In this document: one piece after another, positions 8,668-15,908 of the stretch
Position numbering within the stretch: the first letter of the stretch is position 1
Layout: each line of letters opens with the position of its first letter
Source of the DNA: a bacterium
GTDB lineage: Bacteria > 4484-113 > JAFGCY01
Direction: 5' to 3'
DNA: 64,000 bases
Assembly: GCA_016932385.1 (NCBI GenBank)
Contig: JAFGCY010000084.1
Location: 1 to 64,000, forward strand
The notes under the pieces: generated by a model
Database searches by the model: none
What the model saw: only the letters and a program-made list of their open reading frames with translations
What the model was told of the DNA's origin: nothing
Made by a program: the position numbers and the translations under genes

Positions 8668-10272
8668 ATGGCTACGCATCCCGCAAGTACGTGTTTCCGG
8701 CTGGCGTACGGGTTGATCCTCGCTGCCTGCCTGTTCCTGGCAGCGTGCCCCAGTGGCGGTGCATCACCGGTCGGCGGCACCGATGGGAAAACGACTGGCG
8801 GCCACCCGGCTACCACCATTCAGCGCCCGCAGGTTACGGTCGATCCCGGACCCAAGCCCGCTGCCGCCACGTTGGCTTACATCGGCAACTTCCGCGGCTT
8901 CCAGAAACCCTGTGGTTGCGCGGTGCAGCAGAGCGGCGGCCTGTTCCGGCTGGGCAGCGTCAGCGAGCAGCTCGACGGCTGGTTCGCCGATCCCGAGAAG
9001 ACAATCCCGCTAGATGGGGCGACCCCTCTCTACGAGCCGCCGGAGGATCTGGTCCGGCCCGAGCCGCTGTGGTTCGTGGAATGCGGCAACTTCGCGGATC
9101 CAAACGCGCATTTCCCGGTCGAGCGTGTCAAGACGCACCTGGCGGCGCTTGAGCATCTGATCCCGCGCGGACTGAAAGCCGCCGTACTCGGCAGCAGCGA
9201 ACTGCAGCTGCCGGTCGCCCACGTGCGCGAGGCGTTCGCGGAAACCGCGGTACCGATCGTCAGCTGCAATGTCACGTGCGATCCGGCGCTGCTGACGGTC
9301 AAGCCGTACCAGCAGATGGCCGAGGGTTGGTATCTGACCGGCCTGACCACCTGGAAACCCGCCACCATCGATCCGCCGGAGGAGCCCTGGTGGACGCTGG
9401 CCGATCCGCTGGAATCTGTCGCGGCCGTCGCAGCCGGACTACCCGCCGATGCCAACCTGATCGTTGTGGCGATGTACCAGGACGCCGAAGTAATCCGCCA
9501 GGCCGCCGCCTTGCCGGCCGTCGCGGTGGTGATCGGCCATAGCAGCGAGTTCGACAAACAATGGACGGAAGACCTGGCCCCGGCGATCGGCAACCCACCG
9601 GCCAAGGGCCTGTCGCTGAGACTGCTTTCGCTGACCGCGCGCACTGCCGACGGCCGCGGCACGGTAACCGACTGGGACATCCCGCTGGCCGACGGCTGGG
9701 CCGATGAGCAGTTCATGGTCGAGCTGGTCGATGCGGAACGCGATCTGGTCCGCCAGAAACTCACCGAGTTGATGGCGGCCAAGCAAGATGGCGGCTGGGA
9801 AAACGTTGACTGGGGTAGTGCCGAGAAATACCTGCCGGACAAGGAAGCCAAGTGGGAATTCTGGGCCGAGTCACCGCCGCATTATCTGGGCAGCCGCGCG
9901 TGTGTGGATTGCCACCCGCAAATCTATGCCAGCTGGCTCAAAACCCGCCATGCCGAGGCACTGGTTTCGCTGATGCAAAAGCAGGAGCATGAGACGCTGG
10001 ACTGCCTCAGCTGCCACGTCACGGGTTTACTGGAGCCTTCCGGTTACAATCCCGATGCTCCGGAGAAGGCACTGGGCGCCGTGTCCTGCGAAAGCTGCCA
10101 TGGACCCGGCTCAGTGCATGCCGGTCTGCAAGCCCTGGGGCGCGAAACGGGCGACCAGCACATCATTCGCGGTACTTTGGAGGGTTGCCTGGACTGCCAC
10201 GATGAATACAACAGCCCGGCTTTCGAGGCCACCTCGTATTGGCAGAAAATCAAGCACCAGACTCCGGACTAG
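8668..10272 (+). CDS. Tetraheme c-type cytochrome lipoprotein with nucleotidase-like N-domain
   Basis: 534 aa. Signal peptide with lipobox LAAC (about residue 28). The N-terminal two thirds contain IGNFRGFQKPCGC.VQQSGGLFRLG, the opening motif of a 5'-nucleotidase/metallophosphatase-like group that in other bacteria is fused to cytochromes. The C-terminal third has four CxxCH heme sites (CVDCH, CLSCH, CESCH, CLDCH) spaced as in cytochrome c-554-like domains, with CESCHGPGSVH typical of that fold. Likely a periplasmic or outer-membrane-anchored redox protein. Start at ATG 8668 is supported by TATAAT 7 nt upstream; the track start (8566) is too long. Confidence 0.8.
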   Translation: MATHPASTCFRLAYGLILAACLFLAACPSGGASPVGGTDGKTTGGHPATTIQRPQVTVDPGPKPAAATLAYIGNFRGFQKPCGCAVQQSGGLFRLGSVSEQLDGWFADPEKTIPLDGATPLYEPPEDLVRPEPLWFVECGNFADPNAHFPVERVKTHLAALEHLIPRGLKAAVLGSSELQLPVAHVREAFAETAVPIVSCNVTCDPALLTVKPYQQMAEGWYLTGLTTWKPATIDPPEEPWWTLADPLESVAAVAAGLPADANLIVVAMYQDAEVIRQAAALPAVAVVIGHSSEFDKQWTEDLAPAIGNPPAKGLSLRLLSLTARTADGRGTVTDWDIPLADGWADEQFMVELVDAERDLVRQKLTELMAAKQDGGWENVDWGSAEKYLPDKEAKWEFWAESPPHYLGSRACVDCHPQIYASWLKTRHAEALVSLMQKQEHETLDCLSCHVTGLLEPSGYNPDAPEKALGAVSCESCHGPGSVHAGLQALGRETGDQHIIRGTLEGCLDCHDEYNSPAFEATSYWQKIKHQTPD

Positions 10273-10292
10273 CAGCAGCTAAACCGCATAGC

Positions 10293-10769
10293 TTAGAAAC
10301 GGGTTCGATCGTAATAAGGAATATTCGTGCCGACCTCGGATTCGTGCAGCCAGCCTAAAAGGCCGCTCGGCGATTTGACCATCACCCATTCGCCTTCGGT
10401 TCTCTGGGCGTACAGCCGCGTGCCGACGAGGATCGTCAAGGGCGCGCTACTCACCGACGCCGCGCGATAGCTGTTGCCCCCGGGCGTGATGCGCAGGATC
10501 GCTGAATGCTGCGTATAAATCCAGTCGGTCTGAGGTTTTTCCTCTTTGTGCTGCTGCGCGGCATAGGTGACGGGCGGGGCTGGCGCGGAGGTGATCGGGG
10601 CTGTGACCACCGGAGCCGTTGTGGCCGCCGGACTGGCCGGGGTCGGCGTGGCCGGTTGGTTCACGGGTTGAGGTTGCCTTGCCCGATACACCGGCCAAAG
10701 CGAGAAACCGGCGAATAGCAGAGCGATGACAGCGATTAAAACCAAAATAACGCGGAATCCACCTGACAT
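10293..10769 (-). CDS. Membrane-anchored SH3-domain protein
   Basis: 158 aa. One N-terminal transmembrane helix (about residues 8-28), then a Pro/Thr/Ala-rich linker (about 30-75), then a bacterial SH3-like domain ending in EGEWVMVKSPSGLLGWLHESEV. Such domains usually bind peptidoglycan or peptides in the periplasm. GGGAG 7 nt before ATG 10769 sets the start, 10 codons inside the track ORF. Convergent with the tetraheme gene (20 bp apart). Confidence 0.75.
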   Translation of the reverse strand: MSGGFRVILVLIAVIALLFAGFSLWPVYRARQPQPVNQPATPTPASPAATTAPVVTAPITSAPAPPVTYAAQQHKEEKPQTDWIYTQHSAILRITPGGNSYRAASVSSAPLTILVGTRLYAQRTEGEWVMVKSPSGLLGWLHESEVGTNIPYYDRTRF

Positions 10770-10864
10770 AGCTTGCTCCCAAAAGGCGCCTAACCGCAAT
10801 TACAGCGCCCCTACGTAAACATTATAGACCGGAAACCTTCGGTTTGGTTCCCCGCGCCGTTGCT

Positions 10865-10870
10865 TATAAT
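10865..10870 (+). promoter_or_regulatory. -10 hexamer TATAAT of ruvC, leaderless arrangement
   Basis: TATAAT ends 6 nt before ATG 10877; no Shine-Dalgarno. Confidence 0.5.
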
Positions 10871-10876
10871 CAGGCA

Positions 10877-11365
10877 ATGCGCATCCTGGGCATTGATCCC
10901 GGTTATCACCGATGCGGATTCGCCGTTGTAACCACCGGCGAGCGCCAGCCGGACCTGCTGGGCAGCGGTACGATCACGACCAAACGCGGTGACGCCCTGC
11001 CCGTGCGCCTGCACGCCCTGGCGTTGGAGCTGGACCGGCTGATTCTGGAGTGGCAGCCGGACTGCCTGGCGGTGGAAGAGCTGTATTTTGCCAAGAACGT
11101 CAAGACCGGCATCGGCGTCGCCCAGGCGCGCGGAGTCGTGCTGGAACACAGCGCCGCCGCCGGCCTGCCCGTCGCGGAGTACGCGCCGTCCGTCGTCAAA
11201 AGTCAGCTGACCGGCAACGGCCAGGCGGACAAGCAGCAGATTGCATTCATGGTCGGCCGCTGGTTCAAGCTCGATGACCAGTCGCGCTTGGACGATGAAC
11301 TCGACGCGATCGCCGTTGCGCTCTGCCATGCGATGCGCGCCAGCATTCCCGATCAACTGCGCTAG
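10877..11365 (+). CDS. ruvC: Holliday junction resolvase RuvC
   Basis: 162 aa, normal RuvC length. MRILGIDPGYHRCGFAVV carries the first catalytic Asp, VEELYFAKN the catalytic Glu, and DELDAIAVALCHA the C-terminal acidic pair. With RuvAB it cleaves four-way junctions during recombination. The start at 10877 gives the canonical N-terminus directly downstream of TATAAT. It is separated from ruvA by two genes for exported proteins, and ruvB is not in the window. Confidence 0.95.
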   Translation: MRILGIDPGYHRCGFAVVTTGERQPDLLGSGTITTKRGDALPVRLHALALELDRLILEWQPDCLAVEELYFAKNVKTGIGVAQARGVVLEHSAAAGLPVAEYAPSVVKSQLTGNGQADKQQIAFMVGRWFKLDDQSRLDDELDAIAVALCHAMRASIPDQLR

Positions 11366-11410
11366 ATAAAAAAGCCAAACTGAACCAACGCTGTTCTTGG
11401 GAGGGATAAC

Positions 11411-12643
11411 ATGTTCAAGCTTCATGCGCGTTCGCCGCTGGTGCATGGTGGCAGCTATCTGCCTTTCCTGCTTGTCTTCCTGGTAGCCACCGGGCTAGCT
11501 TGGCCGTCGGCGGCACGAGCGCAAGACGATGATAGCGCCGAGCCGGGCGACATCACTCCGGCGGCGGACCCGGCCGATGACGAGCTCGACGAGATCTGGG
11601 AAAGCTACCTACCGCCGATGCCGCTGATCACCACCAATGAGTTGACCAAGACCGAGCTCTACCGCGAAAGGGACGGCGAGCTGGCGGCAACCATCTTCAC
11701 CCCCCGCCTGGAAGACCTCAACACGATGGAGGGCTTTCCGGCCATGGATCTCCACGGGTTTATCGGCTATACCAGCGGGCTCGACCCGGCGTTTGAGAAT
11801 CTGGCGCTGGAATTGGCGCGCTGGCAGCACCCGGAAGACGCGACGGATGTCGCCAGCATCCAATTGCTGCAGATCCACACGTACTGCAACGACCCGGAAA
11901 TGAAAGGCATGCCCGAGATCACGGTGCTTGGCGATGCCACCAGCCTCTACGGCGACGTCTATGAGGTGATCATCCTGCATCCGCTGAACGTGCCCCTGGC
12001 CGGAGCCCATGTAATTCCAGTCGACCCCTGCGACAGCTTCGGTGTCACGATGCTGATGCTGGGAAGCCTAGCCTCCGACAGGTGGGTGATGCCCGAGCCT
12101 GTCGAGATCGACTACGATGCGCTGTCCGAGGAGGAGCAGTACTTCACCATTCTGCCTGAGTATTTGCCGCCGGTTGACCTGCAGTCGGTCAGCCTGCTGG
12201 AAACCTACAAGATCGTCGGCGGCGAAGGCGGGACGATCGGGCGGCTGGCTGTTCCGGCCTGGGCCTATGCCGACAGCGAAGCCGGTTTTCCGGCGCTGGA
12301 CCTGTACGAGTTCATGCACGAGGCGGTTCGGGAGGATATGTCCTTCGCCAATCTCGGCGTCAAGCTGGCCTGGGAGGATGTCCCCGCGGACATGGTCAGC
12401 CTGCCCAGTTGGCAGCTGATGATCACACACCTGTTCTGCGGCTATCCCGATAACGAGGAGTTTACGCCGGAACTGGAGCATTATGGATACAGCACGTTCC
12501 TGTTCGGTGACGAAAGAGATTGCGTATTGGTGCATCCACGCAACATTCCGATCGCGGGGGCCATCATCACCCCCGAAAACAACGATCGCGATTTCATCAA
12601 CCTGCTGACCGCGGTGGGCGAGTTGATTTATTACTTCCGCTAG
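11411..12643 (+). CDS. Exported protein with two copies of an unrecognised domain
   Basis: 410 aa. Signal peptide with a probable cleavage site after ARA (SAARAQDDD). Two tandem homologous units (about residues 60-215 and 235-405) share the pattern YLPPxxL, then E.FPAxDLxxF, then ASxQLLxxHxxC and the hydrophobic xxxVLVHPxNxPxAGAxI. The same unit occurs once in the next gene. Acidic overall, with one conserved Cys per unit. Shine-Dalgarno GGGAGG precedes ATG 11411. No enzyme motif recognised; periplasmic or surface location inferred from the signal peptide. Confidence 0.75.
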   Translation: MFKLHARSPLVHGGSYLPFLLVFLVATGLAWPSAARAQDDDSAEPGDITPAADPADDELDEIWESYLPPMPLITTNELTKTELYRERDGELAATIFTPRLEDLNTMEGFPAMDLHGFIGYTSGLDPAFENLALELARWQHPEDATDVASIQLLQIHTYCNDPEMKGMPEITVLGDATSLYGDVYEVIILHPLNVPLAGAHVIPVDPCDSFGVTMLMLGSLASDRWVMPEPVEIDYDALSEEEQYFTILPEYLPPVDLQSVSLLETYKIVGGEGGTIGRLAVPAWAYADSEAGFPALDLYEFMHEAVREDMSFANLGVKLAWEDVPADMVSLPSWQLMITHLFCGYPDNEEFTPELEHYGYSTFLFGDERDCVLVHPRNIPIAGAIITPENNDRDFINLLTAVGELIYYFR

Positions 12644-12699
12644 CTACCGTCGGCGGTTACCTCGGCTACACTTAGTACAGCAAACATGAGAGGTGCTAT

Positions 12700-13323
12700 A
12701 TGTTGACCTTTGCATCCCCGCTGTGGCGTACGCCGGCCGCCCGGATCGCCCTGTTGGTCCTGTTGGTTTTCGCCTGCCTGCTATGCGGCGCTGGCGCGGC
12801 ACAGGCTCAGGAAAGCGATCTCACCGCCGAGGAGTATCTCGGCCTGTATGCGCCGCCCGTCGATATTTACACGACGGACTGGGTGGAGTCCTATGAGTGC
12901 TATCGCTACTCCGACGACGCGCTGGCGGTCGAGATCTTCGTGCCCGATTCCTCGCAGCTAGATGATGTCGAAGGCTTCTTCGCGATGGACCTGGCGGCGA
13001 TGATCGGCCACATCAGCGAGATCGATCCGGGCTTCACCGCCCTGGCCGAGGAATTGGCGGGTTGGGAAGCGCCGGCGGACAGCACGGACACGGCCTCGAT
13101 GCAGCTGGCGCTGATTCACGCGATTTGCGACAGCGAGGAATACGAGAACATGCCGGCCGCGACGGTGCTGGGCGACAGCACCAGCCTGCTGGGCTTCGAT
13201 TATGAGTTCGTGATCTACCATCCGTACAACGTTCCGTTGGTCTGCGCGCTGATCTACACCGAGGACGCCGACCCGCTGGGCATCGCCCTGTTGATGGCCG
13301 GCAGCCTGATTCTGACGCAGTAG
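12700..13323 (+). CDS. Exported single-unit paralogue of the preceding protein
   Basis: 207 aa. Signal peptide cleaved near AQAQE. One copy of the unit seen twice upstream: YAPPVDIY, DDVEGFFAMDLAAMIG, IDPGFTALAEELAGWE, TASMQLALIHAICD, MPAATVLGDSTSLLGFDYEFVIYHPYN. It is clearly paralogous to the first unit of the 11411 gene (there: LNTMEGFPAMDL, IDPAFENLALELARWQ-like, PEITVLGDATSLYGDVYEVIILHPLN). GAGAGGTG precedes ATG 12700. Function unknown; local gene duplication inferred. Confidence 0.75.
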   Translation: MLTFASPLWRTPAARIALLVLLVFACLLCGAGAAQAQESDLTAEEYLGLYAPPVDIYTTDWVESYECYRYSDDALAVEIFVPDSSQLDDVEGFFAMDLAAMIGHISEIDPGFTALAEELAGWEAPADSTDTASMQLALIHAICDSEEYENMPAATVLGDSTSLLGFDYEFVIYHPYNVPLVCALIYTEDADPLGIALLMAGSLILTQ

Positions 13324-13334
13324 CCGCCATCGCG

Positions 13335-13340
13335 TATACT
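13335..13340 (+). promoter_or_regulatory. -10 hexamer TATACT of ruvA, leaderless arrangement
   Basis: TATACT ends 7 nt before ATG 13348; ruvA therefore appears to have its own promoter just after the preceding stop codon. Confidence 0.5.
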
Positions 13341-13347
13341 CACGGCG

Positions 13348-13956
13348 ATGATCGCGGCACTCTACGGCACGGTGGAACATCGGCGCGACGACGGGCAGCT
13401 GGAGCTGCGTTGCGGCCCGGTGGTTCTGGAGCTGACGCTGCCGGTCAGCCAGGCGCGCGAGCTGCGGCCGGGCGACGAGGCGGAGTTGTTCACGCACCTG
13501 CAGCTGTCCACGACGGCGGACAGCATCCGGCTCTACGGCTTTACCAGCCGGGTCAGCCGCGAGTTGTTCGCCACGCTGCTGACCGGTCCCGGCGTCGGCC
13601 CGCGGGTGGCGCTGGCGCTGCTGGAGCTGGGCGCCGCCGGCCTGGTGGCGGCGGTCCGCGACGGGGATGAAAAGGCGCTGACCAGCGTCAAGGGCGTCGG
13701 CCCGAAGCTGGCCAAGAAGATCATCCTCGAGCTCTCCGAGAAAGTCGGCCAGGAATTCGCCCAGGTCGCCCGGGCCGAAGCGCGCCGCGTGGCCGAACAG
13801 CCGACGGAGGTCGGCGACGCGTTGGACGCCGTGGTCGCGCTGGGCTATCCGCGCCCGCAGGCCGAGCAGGCGCTGGCCAAGGTGCGCGAAAGTTATGACG
13901 GGACGGAAACCACTGCGTTGATCCGCCGGATGCTGTCCGTGCTGTCAGGCATGTAA
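13348..13956 (+). CDS. ruvA: Holliday junction helicase subunit RuvA
   Basis: 202 aa, normal length. N-terminal OB-fold (MIAALYGTVEHRRDD), helix-hairpin-helix motifs (GVGPRVALALLELG and VKGVGPKLAKKIILEL) that grip the DNA junction, and a C-terminal domain III (GDALDAVVALGYPRPQAEQAL) that contacts RuvB. Four bp separate its stop from the convergent lipoprotein gene. Confidence 0.95.
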   Translation: MIAALYGTVEHRRDDGQLELRCGPVVLELTLPVSQARELRPGDEAELFTHLQLSTTADSIRLYGFTSRVSRELFATLLTGPGVGPRVALALLELGAAGLVAAVRDGDEKALTSVKGVGPKLAKKIILELSEKVGQEFAQVARAEARRVAEQPTEVGDALDAVVALGYPRPQAEQALAKVRESYDGTETTALIRRMLSVLSGM

Positions 13957-13960
13957 CGGG

Positions 13961-15049
13961 CTATTGCCGGAAGGTGAACTCGGCGATCGGGTCCCGCGGC
14001 AGCTCGACCACCGGCGCGCTGTTCTGCTCCTGAACGCGCGCCAAGCCGGCGAAAGCGAAGATATTGGTTTCCAGTTTGTGCTGCGGCCAAATCTCGCGCC
14101 AGTGCAGGTCCACGTCGCGCAGGATCACGTCCAGGCCGTCGACGACGAGTGCGTCCAGATACTTCAGCAGCTTGAGCCGCGCGATACTGGCCGAAACCCG
14201 CGGCTTGGCATAGCGCCCCTGGGGAAGCTGGATTTCGTCCCACGGCGTTTCCGTCAAGTCGACCCGGGCCAGTTCCTGAATCCGCAGCACATCCTGCTCG
14301 ATCGCCTGGTCCATGCTGTAGCGCACTAAAAGCGCCGCTTCCAGGCGCTTGAGGGCCAGCGATAACTCGTCGCAACCGGTGGGTACATGGCTTTCGGGAT
14401 TGGGTAGCGTCTCCGGCTCGAAGCCCAGATAGATCATCGCCAGCCGGTTGTATTCGTTGTCGTAATAATGTTGCAGCGCGGCGGTCCGTTCGGCGTCCGG
14501 CGCGGGAGTGAGTTCCTCGCGCAGCGCCGCCGCCGTACCGGCCAAATCGAACTCCAGGTCCTGCTCCGGCCAGACCTCGGTCCAGGCGGATTCCAGCTCC
14601 GCCACCGCCCGGGCGATACCGGCATAGGCTTCGCGCCACCGCTGGCGTTCGGCCTGATGCGCCGTGTGAAAACCCTCGATCTGCGGCGCCAACAGCTCGA
14701 TGTTGGCGGTATCCCGGCGCGTCAGCACCTCCAGCATCTCGGCGGCGAACTCCAGGGAGGTCTGGCTCTGGCAGCGCAGGCTGTACCAGGCCGCGCGCTC
14801 CTCTTGCGCGGCGGCGATGATACCATGGTATGCCGGTATCACGGTATCTTCGCAGACCCGCGGCGCGGGCGGTTCGGCGGGCAGTTCCACCTCGTCCTGT
14901 TCCGCCACATAGGCCTGGACCGTAGCCTGCCAGCAGGCGGCATGAAACTCGCGATAGGCGCGGGCATCGATCTGGGCCACCAGCTCGCAACCGGAACTGA
15001 ATAGGCAGACGCACGCCGCACCGGTCACCAGCAGGCGGGTTAATCCCAT
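13961..15049 (-). CDS. Lipoprotein of unknown function
   Basis: 362 aa. Lipobox SSGC at about residues 18-21 (CLFSSGCELVAQ). The rest is helical, rich in Glu, Ala, Trp and Arg, with two similar Glu-Trp segments (AWTEVWPEQDLEFDLAGTAA and HWREIWPQHKLETNIFAFAG) that suggest an internal duplication. Shine-Dalgarno GAGGTGGG precedes ATG 15049, which overlaps the end of dacA (ATGGGATTAA), so translation is coupled. No family recognised. Confidence 0.7.
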   Translation of the reverse strand: MGLTRLLVTGAACVCLFSSGCELVAQIDARAYREFHAACWQATVQAYVAEQDEVELPAEPPAPRVCEDTVIPAYHGIIAAAQEERAAWYSLRCQSQTSLEFAAEMLEVLTRRDTANIELLAPQIEGFHTAHQAERQRWREAYAGIARAVAELESAWTEVWPEQDLEFDLAGTAAALREELTPAPDAERTAALQHYYDNEYNRLAMIYLGFEPETLPNPESHVPTGCDELSLALKRLEAALLVRYSMDQAIEQDVLRIQELARVDLTETPWDEIQLPQGRYAKPRVSASIARLKLLKYLDALVVDGLDVILRDVDLHWREIWPQHKLETNIFAFAGLARVQEQNSAPVVELPRDPIAEFTFRQ

Positions 15050-15834
15050 GTACCCACCTCGCCGGCATAGAGGCCGTTCTGCTTCAATACCAATTCCGCG
15101 TCCCGAAAACCGTCCTGGACGCCGTCACTGCCCAGCGTGATCACGATGTAATTGCGGCCGTTGGTGTTGTAGTACAGGATCAGGCAGCGACCGGCGGCGC
15201 GCGTATAGCCCGTCTTGCCGCCCAGCAGGCCCGTGTGCCGGTCGTAAAGCGGCTTGAGGGTGCCGTCGTAGGTCTTGCCTCCCAGTTCGACCTGCTTCAG
15301 GTGCACCACGCGGCGGATCGAGGGATAGAGCATCGCCACGCGCGCCAGGATCAGCAGGTCGTCCATCGTCGAGTACTGCTCGCCGCCGGGCAGGCCCGAG
15401 GCGTTGGCAAAGTGGGTGTTGACCATGCCCAGCTCCAGCGCTTTAGCGTTCATCGCCTGGGCGAAGCTGGTCTCGTCGCCGGCGGCGTAGCGCGCGATGA
15501 TCTTGCAAACGCGGTTATTGGAGGGCACCAGCGCCATTTCAAGCATCTTGTCGGCGCGCATCGTGTCGACGCCGAAGATCTCGCGCTCCTCGGCGTTGAG
15601 GATATAGCGGCCGTCGAAACGCAGCCGCTCGCAGGCCAACACGGCGGTCATCAGCTTGGTCAGGCTGGCAATCGGCTGCTGCTGCTGGCGATTGTGCACG
15701 ACCACGATCGTTTCGGCGTCGATGTCGTAGATCAGGTAGGCCTTGAGGGTCAGTTCGCTGTCCGCCGTTTCCTGGGCGTGCACCGGCAGGCCCAACAGGA
15801 CCAGCAGCAAGCCCACGCAGGCGATCCGGCGCAT
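15040..15834 (-). CDS. dacA: D-alanyl-D-alanine carboxypeptidase (DacA-type PBP)
   Basis: 264 aa penicillin-binding serine peptidase that trims peptidoglycan stem peptides in the periplasm. Signal peptide (LLLVLLGLPVHAQ), catalytic SxxK as SLTK, SxN as SNN, and the KTG triad as GGKTGYT. It ends shortly after the catalytic domain and lacks the C-terminal PBP5 beta domain and amphipathic anchor of E. coli PBP5. Start at ATG 15834 (MRRIACVGLL) is fixed by the signal peptide and by TAGAAT 8 nt upstream; the track ORF runs too far upstream. Confidence 0.9.
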   Translation of the reverse strand: MRRIACVGLLLVLLGLPVHAQETADSELTLKAYLIYDIDAETIVVVHNRQQQQPIASLTKLMTAVLACERLRFDGRYILNAEEREIFGVDTMRADKMLEMALVPSNNRVCKIIARYAAGDETSFAQAMNAKALELGMVNTHFANASGLPGGEQYSTMDDLLILARVAMLYPSIRRVVHLKQVELGGKTYDGTLKPLYDRHTGLLGGKTGYTRAAGRCLILYYNTNGRNYIVITLGSDGVQDGFRDAELVLKQNGLYAGEVGTWD

Positions 15835-15842
15835 CGCGCGGT

Positions 15843-15848
15843 ATTCTA
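15843..15848 (-). promoter_or_regulatory. -10 hexamer TAGAAT of dacA, leaderless arrangement
   Basis: On the minus strand TAGAAT ends 8 nt before ATG 15834; no Shine-Dalgarno. Confidence 0.5.
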
Positions 15849-15908
15849 GCAGAGCCAGGGCCGGGATTTCATCCATCGCCGTTAAGACACCCCGCGGTCC
15901 CGGCCGGT

